Positions 1 to 8,319 of a stretch of 64,000 nucleotides of DNA are shown piece by piece (the stretch's first letter is position 1; each line of letters starts with the position of its first letter). This DNA is from Saprospiraceae bacterium (GTDB lineage Bacteria > Bacteroidota > Bacteroidia > Chitinophagales > Saprospiraceae). The notes under the pieces were generated by a model. The model saw only the letters and a list, made by a program, of their open reading frames with translations. It was not told the origin of the DNA and ran no database searches. The DNA lies in contig JADJJU010000006.1 of the NCBI GenBank assembly GCA_016706365.1, positions 186,001 to 250,000 on the forward strand. The letters are read 5' to 3'. The translations under genes were made by a program, and so were the position numbers.

Positions 1-143
1 GGAAATTCAGGACGCAGCAGGTCTACGAGGTTTTCTTTTGTCTTATCGAATCTGTCAGGAATACTCAAGACCCCTGCTTTCTTGTTGATCGCGAGGATAT
101 GTTCTGACTGATAAATTATTTCAGGTGAATTTTTCTTTGCCAT
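1..143 (-). CDS. RluA-family pseudouridine synthase, N-terminal fragment
   Basis: About 47 residues are visible before the window edge, starting at an ATG whose complement is at 141-143. After a short lysine-rich start the protein reads IIYQSEHILAINKKAGVL and then SIPDR. This matches the opening beta-strands of RluA/RsuA-type catalytic domains, where an 'ILAINKPAGV' segment is typical. Those enzymes isomerise uridine to pseudouridine in rRNA or tRNA. The catalytic HRLD motif lies outside the window, so family is well supported but substrate is not. The gene starts 18 bp after the stop of the glycosyltransferase and probably shares its transcript. Confidence 0.7.
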   Translation of the reverse strand, partial: MAKKNSPEIIYQSEHILAINKKAGVLSIPDRFDKTKENLVDLLRPEF

Positions 144-161
144 AATTTGGAAAATTTAGAG

Positions 162-1196
162 TCAGATCATTTTTTTACCGGTGCCCAGAAGATAGAAGTG
201 CCTGTTGCCTTTGATATAGTAATTGAAAACAATGCTTCCTTTAAATATACCTTTCAACAGGTGCTTTTTGTCAGTGATGGCAGCCACTTCTTTTCTCTTT
301 CGATACATAATGCCGAACATTCCGTAAAACGATATATGAGCTTTGAACACAGCTTTAAAATGATCACTTTTACCTTCTGAAAGGAAAAGTAATGCAGCAA
401 TTCCATCGAGAACCATCCTAATCGGGATCAGGAAAATCAGGCTTATAATGGATTTGTTTTTCAATAGTAAAAAGAGGCCGTTTCTGAAATTGAGAAATGT
501 CTTTTGTGGAGAGCCGTATTGAAGCGTACCTCCACCGAGATGATATACTTTGGAAGCGGGAAAGCTCATGATGTCCTTTCCCATTTTCTGAAGGCGGTAA
601 CAAAGATCAATCTCCTCCATATGAGCAAAAAAATCTGTATCAAATCCTCCTGCTGCCCAATAATCAGCAGATCTTATAACCATAGCTGCTCCACTCGCCC
701 AGAAAATAGGAGCTATCTGATCATACTGTCCCAGGTCCTTTTCCACTGTCCCGAAAATACGTCCTTTGCAGAAGGGGTAACCGAGTAAATCTATCCAACC
801 GCCTGCCGCTCCTGCATGCTCCAGCATCATAGGCTCTTTTAGAGACAAAATTTTGGGTTGACATGCTGCAATATGCAGATTGGACTGCATATAAGTTACA
901 ATCGGAGTGATCCAATCATCCTGAACCTGAACATCTGAATTTAGAATGATATAAAATTCTTCATTTATTAGCCTCAGAGCCCATTGATAACCTCCCGCAA
1001 ATCCGGTATTAATTTCGGCATGCAAAACCATAAGATCCGGATACTCCGATTGAATATACCTAACTGAATCATCAGTACTGGCATTATCTGCAATGTAAAT
1101 TTTACTGTTCGCCGGTTGAAACTCAATAATGCCCGGCAGGTATTTCTCTAAGAAGGGTTTACCATTGTAATTTAGTATTACGATAGCAATACTCAC
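162..1196 (-). CDS. Family 2 glycosyltransferase
   Basis: The 344-residue protein starts with a GT-A fold nucleotide-sugar-binding strand (IAIVILNYNG) and continues with NTGFAGGYQWAL and the metal-binding region ILNSDVQV (a DxD-like SDV). This is the layout of rhamnosyltransferase-like GT2 enzymes (WbbL/RfbF group). A hydrophobic stretch near residues 245-275 suggests C-terminal membrane association, so the likely site is the cytoplasmic face of the inner membrane, transferring sugar to a cell-surface glycan. The start is GTG, overlapping the stop of ribF by 4 bp (GTGA), which implies translational coupling. Acceptor and donor sugars cannot be told from the sequence. Confidence 0.85.
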   Translation of the reverse strand: MSIAIVILNYNGKPFLEKYLPGIIEFQPANSKIYIADNASTDDSVRYIQSEYPDLMVLHAEINTGFAGGYQWALRLINEEFYIILNSDVQVQDDWITPIVTYMQSNLHIAACQPKILSLKEPMMLEHAGAAGGWIDLLGYPFCKGRIFGTVEKDLGQYDQIAPIFWASGAAMVIRSADYWAAGGFDTDFFAHMEEIDLCYRLQKMGKDIMSFPASKVYHLGGGTLQYGSPQKTFLNFRNGLFLLLKNKSIISLIFLIPIRMVLDGIAALLFLSEGKSDHFKAVFKAHISFYGMFGIMYRKRKEVAAITDKKHLLKGIFKGSIVFNYYIKGNRHFYLLGTGKKMI

Positions 1197-2164
1197 AGGA
1201 TGGTTTCACTTTTTGATTGAAATGTATTTCCAATTTTACCGAGAACTTCCAATGCTGCTTCTTTGTCCAATGCGATTTGAGAACGCATTGCTTCAATTGA
1301 ATCAAATTTCATATCCGCTCTGATAAATTCTATGAACTCAATAATTACATCTTCATCATAAATATCCTGAGCGAAATCAATTATATGGACTTCTATCACT
1401 CTCTTATTGTCTGCAGTCACAGTGGGCTTTACTCCTATGTACAATACTCCTTTATAGATTATTGAATTATAGTGAACATAGACTGCATAAATTCCATCAG
1501 GAGGTATGAGTTTGATTTTATTTTGGAAGGAGATATTGGCAGTAGGATAGCCGATGCTGGTTCCCAGTCGATTGCCTTTCATGACTTTGCCCATCAATAG
1601 AAATGGATGGTTGAGCAAACCAGTTGCAGTTCTAAGATCTGATTTCTCAAGAGCTTTTCTGATTTTACTGGAGCTGATAGTAATATTATCAACTACTTGT
1701 TCATCCAATTCTATTACTTCATAGTTGGCTTTATGGCTGTACCATTTTAGAAAGTGGATGTCACCCTGTCTGTTGAGGCCGAACCTGTGGTCGTAGCCTA
1801 TTACAATGTATTTGGGACGAAATTTTTCAATAAGAAATTTCTCAATGTATTCATCAGCTGAAAGCTGTGCGAATTCCACAGTAAAAGGAACCACGACGAG
1901 ATTGTCAACCTCAAATTGTTCCATCAACCAAATCTTTTCTTCCAGAGTAGTGATTAGGCTCAGATCGCCTGCTTTTGGGTAAATAACTTGTCTGGGATGG
2001 GGGTCAAAAGTTATGATTACACTCTCGCCTCCGGATTCTTTTGCCAGGGTCTTTACCTGATTAAGAATAGCCTGGTGACCTCTGTGGAGACCATCGAATG
2101 ACCCAATTGTAATGACCGGTGCTTTAAAAGCAGGAAGTGTGGATATGTCTGTGTAAACTCTCAT
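1193..2164 (-). CDS. ribF: Bifunctional riboflavin kinase / FAD synthetase
   Basis: The protein makes FMN from riboflavin and FAD from FMN in the cytoplasm. The N-terminal nucleotidyltransferase domain shows IGSFDGLHRGHQ (HxGH-type motif) and VIGYDHRFG. The C-terminal kinase domain shows GNRLGTSIGYPTANI and the GVLYIGVKPT strand. Length (about 323 aa) is normal for RibF. The ATG at 2164 is chosen over an in-frame codon 27 bp upstream because the protein then begins with the usual RibF N-terminus (MRVYTDI) and because a TAnnTTTG promoter box lies between the two candidate starts. It is first in a ribF-glycosyltransferase-RluA run. Confidence 0.93.
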   Translation of the reverse strand: MRVYTDISTLPAFKAPVITIGSFDGLHRGHQAILNQVKTLAKESGGESVIITFDPHPRQVIYPKAGDLSLITTLEEKIWLMEQFEVDNLVVVPFTVEFAQLSADEYIEKFLIEKFRPKYIVIGYDHRFGLNRQGDIHFLKWYSHKANYEVIELDEQVVDNITISSSKIRKALEKSDLRTATGLLNHPFLLMGKVMKGNRLGTSIGYPTANISFQNKIKLIPPDGIYAVYVHYNSIIYKGVLYIGVKPTVTADNKRVIEVHIIDFAQDIYDEDVIIEFIEFIRADMKFDSIEAMRSQIALDKEAALEVLGKIGNTFQSKSETIL

Positions 2165-2178
2165 AAAAGTACCTTCGG

Positions 2179-2186
2179 CAAAGGTA
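2179..2186 (-). promoter_or_regulatory. Bacteroidota -7 box upstream of ribF
   Basis: The minus strand reads TACCTTTG, a perfect TAnnTTTG -7 element of the Bacteroidota primary sigma factor. It ends 14 bp before the ribF ATG, so the leader would be very short. No TTG -33 element is evident at the usual spacing. It argues against the longer ribF reading frame, whose start would be upstream of the transcription start. Confidence 0.5.
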
Positions 2187-2230
2187 AACAAAATAGTTGT
2201 ATTAAGTTTTTATGAAATATAAATAAAAAA

Positions 2231-2264
2231 GGGTGTGGGTGTGGGTGTGGGTGTGAGTGTGTGT
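2231..2264. repeat. GGGTGT hexamer tandem repeat
   Basis: Four perfect GGGTGT units are followed by GAGTGT and GTGT. The tract is G/T-only on the plus strand and lies directly upstream of the ribF promoter. It is a simple-sequence tract prone to length change. No coding potential is credible here. Confidence 0.85.
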
Positions 2265-2335
2265 AGGAACAGCGGCATCTGGCTTCTAGCTGCTTGCTTC
2301 TGGCAAAAGCCGTATGCATCAACAGCAGCAAAGTA

Positions 2336-2435
2336 GCTGCAAGCTTCAAGCCTCAAGCAGCTAGTGAACAGCCGGGAAGAAGTTACTAGTCGTAAGGCGT
2401 AAGTAATAAGGAGTAAGTAAACAGTCAAAACAGCC
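2336..2435 (-). repeat. Heptamer arrays with two AACAGCC motifs
   Basis: This intergenic stretch between ribF and mrp holds two arrays with a 7-bp period: units ending in CAA (GCTGCAA, GCTTCAA) from 2336, and units ending in TAA (GTCGTAA, GGCGTAA) from 2389. Each is followed within a few bases by AACAGCC (2367-2373 and 2429-2435), the complement of GGCTGTT. The same arrangement, including GCTGCAA and GCCTCAA units, recurs at 10988-11024. The rest of the 2192-2555 gap holds only the hexamer tract and promoter boxes. Confidence 0.75.
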
Positions 2436-2528
2436 TCTTCTGGTTGCCTGTTTCTAACCTCAGGCTGAAAAGCCGGAAGAAGATTTTAATTCTTTTTTCC
2501 TCTAAACTTTTTAGCTTGTATTTGTTAG

Positions 2529-2536
2529 TACTTTTG
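2529..2536 (+). promoter_or_regulatory. Bacteroidota -7 box upstream of mrp
   Basis: TACTTTTG matches TAnnTTTG exactly and ends 22 bp before the mrp ATG. No well-spaced TTG -33 element is visible. It would drive mrp, nfu and the following small membrane-protein gene. Confidence 0.5.
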
Positions 2537-2558
2537 TCATTCAAATTAATATGCATTG

Positions 2559-3644
2559 ATGGAAAAATTAGAGATAGAACAGATTCTGGGCCAAGTCACA
2601 GACCCGCAGACCGGGCTAAGTATTACTTCAAGAAAAATGATTCAAAATATTGCTATTGAAGGAAATATAATTAATATTTCTCTGGCAGGTAATCAGCTTT
2701 CTTCTGAAGTCAGAACCTCCTTGCTTGAATCCTGTACAAAGGTGATTCAAGCCAGGTTTCCGAATGCTGATGTGAACCTTCACTTTATCCAGCAAAACAG
2801 CGGGATACAGGCCAATGATGATACAGTACCACAGATAAGAAACATCATTGCTGTTGCATCCGGAAAAGGAGGTGTTGGTAAATCCAGTGTGTCCGTAAAT
2901 CTTGCACTTGCATTGAAATCTATGGGGGCCAGGGTGGGTTTGATTGACGCAGATCTTTATGGACCTTCGATACCAACTATGCTTGGGTTGCAGGGACAAA
3001 GACCAAAAATGAAAGATGTCCACGGCACACCAAAGTTGTTGCCGCTGGAAGCATATGGGATGCCTGTCATGAGTATTGGTTTTATTGTTGAGCCGGAGCA
3101 GGCTGTTGTTCTCAGAGGCCCAAGACTTGCAGGCATTATTAAGCAGTTTTTTAATGATGTGATCTGGCCTGAGCTTGACTATTTGATTGTTGATTTACCG
3201 CCGGGAACCGGAGATATCCAGTTGACTTTGGTGCAGACTGTTGCCCTAACTGGTGCGATTTTGGTTACAACGCCGCAAGAAGTAGCTCTTGTGGATGCCG
3301 TAAAAGCAATGAACATGTTTATGTTGCCTCAGATAAATGTACCCATCATAGGAGTGGTAGAGAATATGTCCTGGTTTATTCCTGATGATGCTCCGGATAA
3401 AAAATACCCCATTTTTGGAGAGGGTGGAGGTAAAAAGCTGGCTCTGGCAAGCGATTCAGTCTTACTGGGACAAGTCCCGCTGATGATGGAAATGAGATCG
3501 GGCTCAGATAATGGAAAGCCTGTAGTCTTGAATAGTGATTCTTTAATGTCCGAAATATTTGTGGAAATAGCGAAAAAAGCAAGCCTTGCGATACAAATGC
3601 GGCATGAATCATTACCGGGAACCGAGAAAGTACGTGTGGATTGA
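2559..3644 (+). CDS. mrp: Mrp/NBP35-family iron-sulfur cluster carrier ATPase
   Basis: A short N-terminal MIP18 (DUF59) domain of about 90 residues precedes a P-loop ATPase domain. The ATPase shows a deviant Walker A (ASGKGGVGKSS), DADLYGPSIPTMLG and the Walker B-like DLPPGTGD. This is the architecture of Mrp/ApbC proteins, which bind and transfer Fe-S clusters to apoproteins. The C-terminal region that carries a CxxC pair in E. coli ApbC reads ENMSWFIPDD here with no cysteine pair. I recall this as common in Bacteroidota, but it matters for cluster binding. A TTG just upstream could also be read as start; ATG 2559 is preferred. It is followed by an NFU gene, which supports an Fe-S role. Confidence 0.92.
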   Translation: MEKLEIEQILGQVTDPQTGLSITSRKMIQNIAIEGNIINISLAGNQLSSEVRTSLLESCTKVIQARFPNADVNLHFIQQNSGIQANDDTVPQIRNIIAVASGKGGVGKSSVSVNLALALKSMGARVGLIDADLYGPSIPTMLGLQGQRPKMKDVHGTPKLLPLEAYGMPVMSIGFIVEPEQAVVLRGPRLAGIIKQFFNDVIWPELDYLIVDLPPGTGDIQLTLVQTVALTGAILVTTPQEVALVDAVKAMNMFMLPQINVPIIGVVENMSWFIPDDAPDKKYPIFGEGGGKKLALASDSVLLGQVPLMMEMRSGSDNGKPVVLNSDSLMSEIFVEIAKKASLAIQMRHESLPGTEKVRVD

Positions 3645-3685
3645 AGTATTTTGAGTAATTTTGAGCGAATAATCAGTAATAAAGC

Positions 3686-3940
3686 GTGGAAATAACAGAA
3701 CAATTGACACTTAAGGATCGGGTAGAGGATGCATTGAATGAGATCCGACCTCATCTTGCTGTGGATGGAGGAAATGTGCAAATTGTAGAAATTACTTCCG
3801 GACTGGTTCTAAGGTTGAAATGGATAGGAACATGCGAAAATTGTAATATGTCAGCTATGACCATGCAGGCAGGGATTAAAGAAGTAATCCGTAACAGAGT
3901 CCCTGAGATCATTCATGTAGAAGCAATCAATGGTTTATAA
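3686..3940 (+). CDS. nfu: NFU-domain iron-sulfur scaffold protein
   Basis: This 84-residue protein is a single NFU (NifU C-terminal) domain. It shows RPHLAVDGGNVQIVEI followed by GTCENCNMSAMTMQAGI, where the CxxC pair holds a 4Fe-4S cluster at a dimer interface. The start is a GTG after a 41-bp gap from mrp. It lies between mrp and a small membrane-protein gene on the same strand, so the Mrp carrier and NFU scaffold are probably co-expressed for cluster delivery. Confidence 0.92.
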   Translation: MEITEQLTLKDRVEDALNEIRPHLAVDGGNVQIVEITSGLVLRLKWIGTCENCNMSAMTMQAGIKEVIRNRVPEIIHVEAINGL

Positions 3941-3942
3941 AT

Positions 3943-4467
3943 ATGGCGCTTCATGTCGCAAAATCTTTGATAGGCGGAATTCTGGCTACAGTAATTGGCG
4001 GCCTCATACTAATGTATATTTTGAGACAAACAGGCTTTTTTCAAGACAAGTCTAAAGATGAAGTGGAGCAGATACAAGTTGCAGATATCGCTGAAAGTTT
4101 TTCCTTCTATTCTCCAGTTTTAACTTTTTTCGAATCTGGTCCTGTGATTCCTCATAAAGCGAACCGCGTTTATGCTGATTCATTTCCCGCTTCTACTGCC
4201 AGGTATATTAATTGGGAATTGAATTTAAATCATTCCGAACTCAAGAAAAGAACCCCCGTAAATTTCCTGGTAATATACAGACATAGTGATGGATCTGAGT
4301 TTGGCAGAGCTCAATACGATAATTTTGCTGAAGCCGGATGGAGTTCATCCATGTATACCTGGAGCTGGGGTGCAGACGAGCCCGGAGTATGGAAACCCGA
4401 TATTTATACAGTGGAAATATTTTACAGAGGAAATTCTGTAGTCAAGAATCAATTCGTTGTTTACTAG
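3943..4467 (+). CDS. Hypothetical single-pass membrane protein
   Basis: I do not recognise the family. Residues about 7-27 are a hydrophobic glycine-rich membrane segment (GGILATVIGGLILMYIL). A short charged linker follows, then about 120 residues rich in aromatic residues and beta-strand patterns (YINWELNLNH, VNFLVIYRHSDGS, IYTVEIFYRG) that probably form a periplasmic beta-sandwich. It starts 2 bp after the nfu stop, so it is almost certainly translated from the same message. Whether it has any Fe-S role is unknown. Confidence 0.75.
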   Translation: MALHVAKSLIGGILATVIGGLILMYILRQTGFFQDKSKDEVEQIQVADIAESFSFYSPVLTFFESGPVIPHKANRVYADSFPASTARYINWELNLNHSELKKRTPVNFLVIYRHSDGSEFGRAQYDNFAEAGWSSSMYTWSWGADEPGVWKPDIYTVEIFYRGNSVVKNQFVVY

Positions 4468-4484
4468 AGGTGATATAACATAAT

Positions 4485-5311
4485 TTGTTTATTTTGAATC
4501 AATTACAACATCTCATAACCCATATCAGAGCAAAGCAGTCTTTTCTTTGTGTAGGACTTGATACTGATGCTTCAAAAATTCCTGCACACCTGCATGATTT
4601 TTCACAGCCGGTACTGGAATTTAATAAGCAAATAATCGATGCTACGAGAGCCTACTGTGTGGCTTACAAACCTAATCTTGCCTTCTATGAATCTATGGGC
4701 TCTGAAGGCTGGGATATTTTAAAATCTACAGTTGAGTACATTGGACCAGATCATCTAAAGATTGCAGATGCAAAAAGAGGAGATATTGGCAATACTGCAG
4801 ATCAGTATGCTAAGACATTTTTCAATGATTTGGGTTTCGATGCAATTACGATCGCTCCTTACATGGGAAGAGAGATTCTATCGAACCATTTCTGGAGTAT
4901 AAAGACAAATGGACTATAGTTCTTGGCTTAACATCCAATCCCGGATTTGAAGATTTCCAAATGCGTAAAGTAGAGCCGAATAGTCGCTATTTATTTGAAG
5001 AAGTAATAGAAACTGTATCAAAATGGGGAGGATCAGATCAATTGATGTTTGTTGTAGGAGCCACAAGATCTGAATATATTCAGAGAATTCGTTCAATAAT
5101 TCCGGATCATTTCTTACTAGTTCCTGGGTAGGTTCTCAGGGAGGAGATTTGAAGGAAACCTATCAACAAGGTGCTAATCAAAGCGTTGGGCTCTTAATAA
5201 ATTCTTCCGGGGAATCATCTATGCCGCAAAGGATGATTCCTTTGCAAAGCTGCAGGATCTGAAGCTGCCCGACTTAATGAAGAAATGAGGAAGCTAATTA
5301 CTTCAGGGTGA
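4485..5311 (+). pseudogene. pyrF: Orotidine-5'-phosphate decarboxylase, multiply frameshifted
   Basis: Read across three frames this is a complete type 2 (pyrF2-like) OMP decarboxylase, the last step of UMP synthesis. The first frame (to 4919) contains FLCVGLDTD, AYKPNLAFYE and the catalytic LKIADAKRGDIGNTA. A 2-bp gain or 1-bp loss near 4872 moves the frame to IEPFLEYKDKW, LGLTSNPGFEDFQ and FVVGATRSEYI. A missing G near 5130 (LVPG then VGSQGGD), another lost base near 5210 and another near 5253 interrupt the phosphate-binding end. The start is a TTG at 4485 or 4494; the latter gives a more usual N-terminus. An essential gene with four small lesions, mostly beside G runs, may reflect sequencing error rather than loss. 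Confidence 0.88.
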
Positions 5312-5454
5312 TCATTTCATTTTTCCTCAACTTATGTTTTGGTAAGTACTAATGAATGTCATTTGAGTAAACTTAATTATTCGGGGTATTTCTCTTGCAC
5401 TCTATTTGCCAAACTTACTTTGTCTTCACCTGTTAGACTAGAATAATACTCTTT

Positions 5455-6912
5455 ATGAATATTCTTATCACTGGAGCTAATGGCTACATAGGTCAACGAT
5501 TGATCCCTATTCTTCTGAAGCAGGGTCATGATTTGTATTGCTGCGTCAGAAATTTATCCAGACTTGGTGAATACCAAAATGAACCGGGGGTTAAATTAAT
5601 TGAGATAGATTTATTAGAGCCTTCAGATATTTCCAATTTCCCGGTTGAAATAGATGTTGCCTATTTTCTTGTGCATACCATGTCAGACAAGGGTGATTTT
5701 GGTGTGACAGAAAGTATTATTGCGAGGAATTTTCTAAGATTATTAGAGCCCACTAAGTGTAAGCAAATCATTTATTTAAGTGGAATTGCAAATCAGGAAG
5801 AACTCTCAAAACATTTGGAATCACGCAAGCAAGTTGAGATGTTACTCGCGGAATCTCACATCTCATTAACTGTACTGAGAGCTGGTATTATTGTAGGATC
5901 AGGAAGTGCTTCCTTTGAAATTATAAGGGATTTGGTCGAGAAATTACCTGTAATGATAGCACCTAAGTGGCTGATGACGAGATCTCAGCCGATAGCGGTA
6001 CGCAATGTGTTAGAGTTTTTGACCGGAGTGATGGGGAAAGATAAATACTACGGTAAGACATTTGACATCATGGGTCCGGATATTTTGACTTACAAGCAAA
6101 TGTTGCTGAAGTTTGCCAAAGTACGGGGATTAAAGCGCCTAATTATTACAGTACCAATTATGACACCCCGCTTGTCTTCCTATTGGTTATATTTTATAAC
6201 TGCCACTTCATATCGATTGGCAGTTAATCTGGTTAATAGCATGAAGATTGATATAATAGGCCGTCCAAATGAATTGGCCAATGAATTGGGAATAGACCTG
6301 ATCTCTTATCAGGAATCAGTCAGGCTGGCATTTCAGAAAATTGAGCAAAATATGATTATCAGCAGTTGGAAAGACGCATTTAGTGCTTCCAATATTGGAA
6401 CTGATATTTTTCAAAGGATGGAAGTGCCAAAATTCGGAATATATAAGGATGTTAAATGGAGAAAAATCACTGATTCAGATAAGACCCTTCAAAATGTATG
6501 GAGCATTGGCGGACAAAGGGGCTGGTATTATGCCAATTTTCTTTGGAAACTACGTGGGTATGTGGACAAATTGAACGGTGGTGTAGGCTTGAGAAGAGGA
6601 AGGACTCATCATTCTGAAATTGCACCTGGGGATGCATTGGATTTCTGGAGAGTATTGGCAGCAGATAAAGTTAATAAAAGATTGCTTCTATTTGCTGAAA
6701 TGAAATTACCCGGTGAAGCTTGGCTGGAATTTAAGATCATCCGCAAGCGTCAGGATATTTTTCTCAGACAAACTGCGACATTCAGGCCTTTGGGTTTATG
6801 GGGAAGGCTATATTGGTATGCAGTTCTGCCTTTTCACTATTTTGTATTCAATGGAATGATCAATAAATTAATAGCATTTGATCCTGGAGAAGTTGCAAAG
6901 ATTAAAACATAA
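5455..6912 (+). CDS. SDR-family NAD(P)-binding protein with C-terminal DUF2867
   Basis: The first 300 residues form an extended/atypical short-chain dehydrogenase fold beginning with ITGANGYIGQRLIP (GxxGxxG dinucleotide site), with VAYFLVHTMSD and a conserved YLSGI strand. The last 150 residues (from about GGQRGWYYANFLWKLRG to FRPLGLWGRLYWY) match DUF2867, a domain often fused to YbjT/NmrA-like proteins. The pair is usually annotated as a complex-I-assembly-like or NAD-sensing protein. The actual substrate is unknown. Length of 485 aa is normal for this fusion. It stands alone between broken pyrF and a convergent nuclease gene. Confidence 0.85.
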   Translation: MNILITGANGYIGQRLIPILLKQGHDLYCCVRNLSRLGEYQNEPGVKLIEIDLLEPSDISNFPVEIDVAYFLVHTMSDKGDFGVTESIIARNFLRLLEPTKCKQIIYLSGIANQEELSKHLESRKQVEMLLAESHISLTVLRAGIIVGSGSASFEIIRDLVEKLPVMIAPKWLMTRSQPIAVRNVLEFLTGVMGKDKYYGKTFDIMGPDILTYKQMLLKFAKVRGLKRLIITVPIMTPRLSSYWLYFITATSYRLAVNLVNSMKIDIIGRPNELANELGIDLISYQESVRLAFQKIEQNMIISSWKDAFSASNIGTDIFQRMEVPKFGIYKDVKWRKITDSDKTLQNVWSIGGQRGWYYANFLWKLRGYVDKLNGGVGLRRGRTHHSEIAPGDALDFWRVLAADKVNKRLLLFAEMKLPGEAWLEFKIIRKRQDIFLRQTATFRPLGLWGRLYWYAVLPFHYFVFNGMINKLIAFDPGEVAKIKT

Positions 6913-6918
6913 GTAGTT

Positions 6919-8295
6919 TTATCCCATTGTTACAAATTTAACATCGTGGTGGTCTTTCAAATAGTTTCTAACAATAGCGGGAATTTCTGGATGGTGAGCA
7001 TAGATTCTGATATGATCCAGTAATTCGGTTTCATTATTAAATCCTAAGTCCTTAGATATATATCCCATTCCCAAAAACTGTTTCTTTTGAATCACAGCTA
7101 CAAATTGCTCTTCCGTATCTCTTCCGGGACCCACTAAAATTCCATCCTTTTCAAATCCCCGGCGCAATAAAGTAACCATTTGAGTTATTAAGTCCTGTAC
7201 ATCCGGGAGTTCTTCCTGTGCTTTACAGGTTCCAAGCCTGAGATGAATGCAAGAATTTTGATTGAGTTGATTTCGCACGCAGGCACATAATCCGCATTCG
7301 CGCTGTATAAATTCCAGATATTTCTTTGCTGCATCCTGTGTGCTGAAAACTTTGAGCAGCTCTTGATTTTCCTTTACTTTGAGAAGAGATGAGACTACCG
7401 GCATTTCAGGATTATCAAAAGTTCCATTTTGACAAATTGCAAATTTGAATTCCTTCCTGCGTTGTGCTTTATTGAAGGAAGGATTATACTGTTTAATTTC
7501 AGCGGATTCTAACAACAAAGCTGCTAACTCGTTACCGGTGACAGTATATTCGATTTTATTAACTGCATGAGCAAGCTTCGCTGATCGCTCTGTATTATCA
7601 CTAAAATGCTCGTAAACCCTTCTGCGAAGCTGATTACTCTTTCCAATATAGATAAAGTCACCTGCTTCATCCAAAAAGTAATAAACTCCACAACAATCGG
7701 GTATAGCGTCCAGGATTTTTGCATCAATATGAGCAGGTAGTTTTTGTTCAGTCATACTGCTTTTGGACAGAATAGGGTTTACCCTTGTGTAATAATCACT
7801 TTTGACTATTTTCTCGAAGATTTCTGAAGTAGCTCTTGCATCGTCGAGTGCTCTGTGGTGATTATCCAGTTTAATTCCAAAATGTTTGACAAGATTTCCC
7901 AGCGAATATGATTTTAAGCCGGGAAAGGCTCTTCTGGACATCTGGACGGTACAAAGTGTTTTCTTCGAGAAAAGATATCCTAACTGCCTGAATTCTTCAG
8001 CTATAAAGCCATAATCAAAGCGGGCATTGTGTGCAACGAATATTGAGCTCTCCGTCCATTCTATAACTTCTTTTGCTATTTCATAAAATTTGGGAGCTCC
8101 TGCCACCATACTGTCAGTAATTCCCGTTATTCCTGTAATGAAAGGAGGAATTGACCGTTCCGGGTTGATAAGCGTACTGAATGTTTTAATTATTTGATGT
8201 CCATCATGCAGGACTATTCCGATTTCAGTAATTTTGTCCATTCTGGCGCTACCTCCGGTTGTCTCGATATCAATAATGGCAAAAGTATGTTTCAT
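6919..8295 (-). CDS. DnaQ-like 3'-5' exonuclease fused to GIY-YIG (UvrC-like) nuclease
   Basis: Residues 1-170 are a DEDDh exonuclease of the DNA polymerase III epsilon type: IIDIETTGG (ExoI), FVAHNARFDYGF (ExoII) and HHRALDDARAT (ExoIII). Residues about 200-290 are a GIY-YIG nuclease domain with GVYYFLDEAGDFIYIGKS, like the N-terminal incision module of UvrC/Cho. The C-terminal 170 residues contain a cysteine cluster (CGLCACVRN and further Cys) and are less clear. Such fusions occur in Bacteroidota and Actinobacteria and are thought to act in UvrC-like repair. Its ATG is only 24 bp from the divergent muramidase gene. Confidence 0.9.
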   Translation of the reverse strand: MKHTFAIIDIETTGGSARMDKITEIGIVLHDGHQIIKTFSTLINPERSIPPFITGITGITDSMVAGAPKFYEIAKEVIEWTESSIFVAHNARFDYGFIAEEFRQLGYLFSKKTLCTVQMSRRAFPGLKSYSLGNLVKHFGIKLDNHHRALDDARATSEIFEKIVKSDYYTRVNPILSKSSMTEQKLPAHIDAKILDAIPDCCGVYYFLDEAGDFIYIGKSNQLRRRVYEHFSDNTERSAKLAHAVNKIEYTVTGNELAALLLESAEIKQYNPSFNKAQRRKEFKFAICQNGTFDNPEMPVVSSLLKVKENQELLKVFSTQDAAKKYLEFIQRECGLCACVRNQLNQNSCIHLRLGTCKAQEELPDVQDLITQMVTLLRRGFEKDGILVGPGRDTEEQFVAVIQKKQFLGMGYISKDLGFNNETELLDHIRIYAHHPEIPAIVRNYLKDHHDVKFVTMG

Positions 8296-8319
8296 AATCG
8301 GCTTAAATCACAGACAAAT

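Noticed and set aside
2210..2428. Reading frames over the GGGTGT and heptamer repeats upstream of ribF
   Set aside because: They translate low-complexity repeats (for example alternating Thr-Pro or His-Pro) and have no domain pattern.
8194..8319. Longer N-terminus for the NamZ protein running into the divergent exonuclease gene
   Set aside because: It overlaps the antisense coding sequence by about 100 bp, has no similarity to the family and would put 42 polar residues before the signal sequence.
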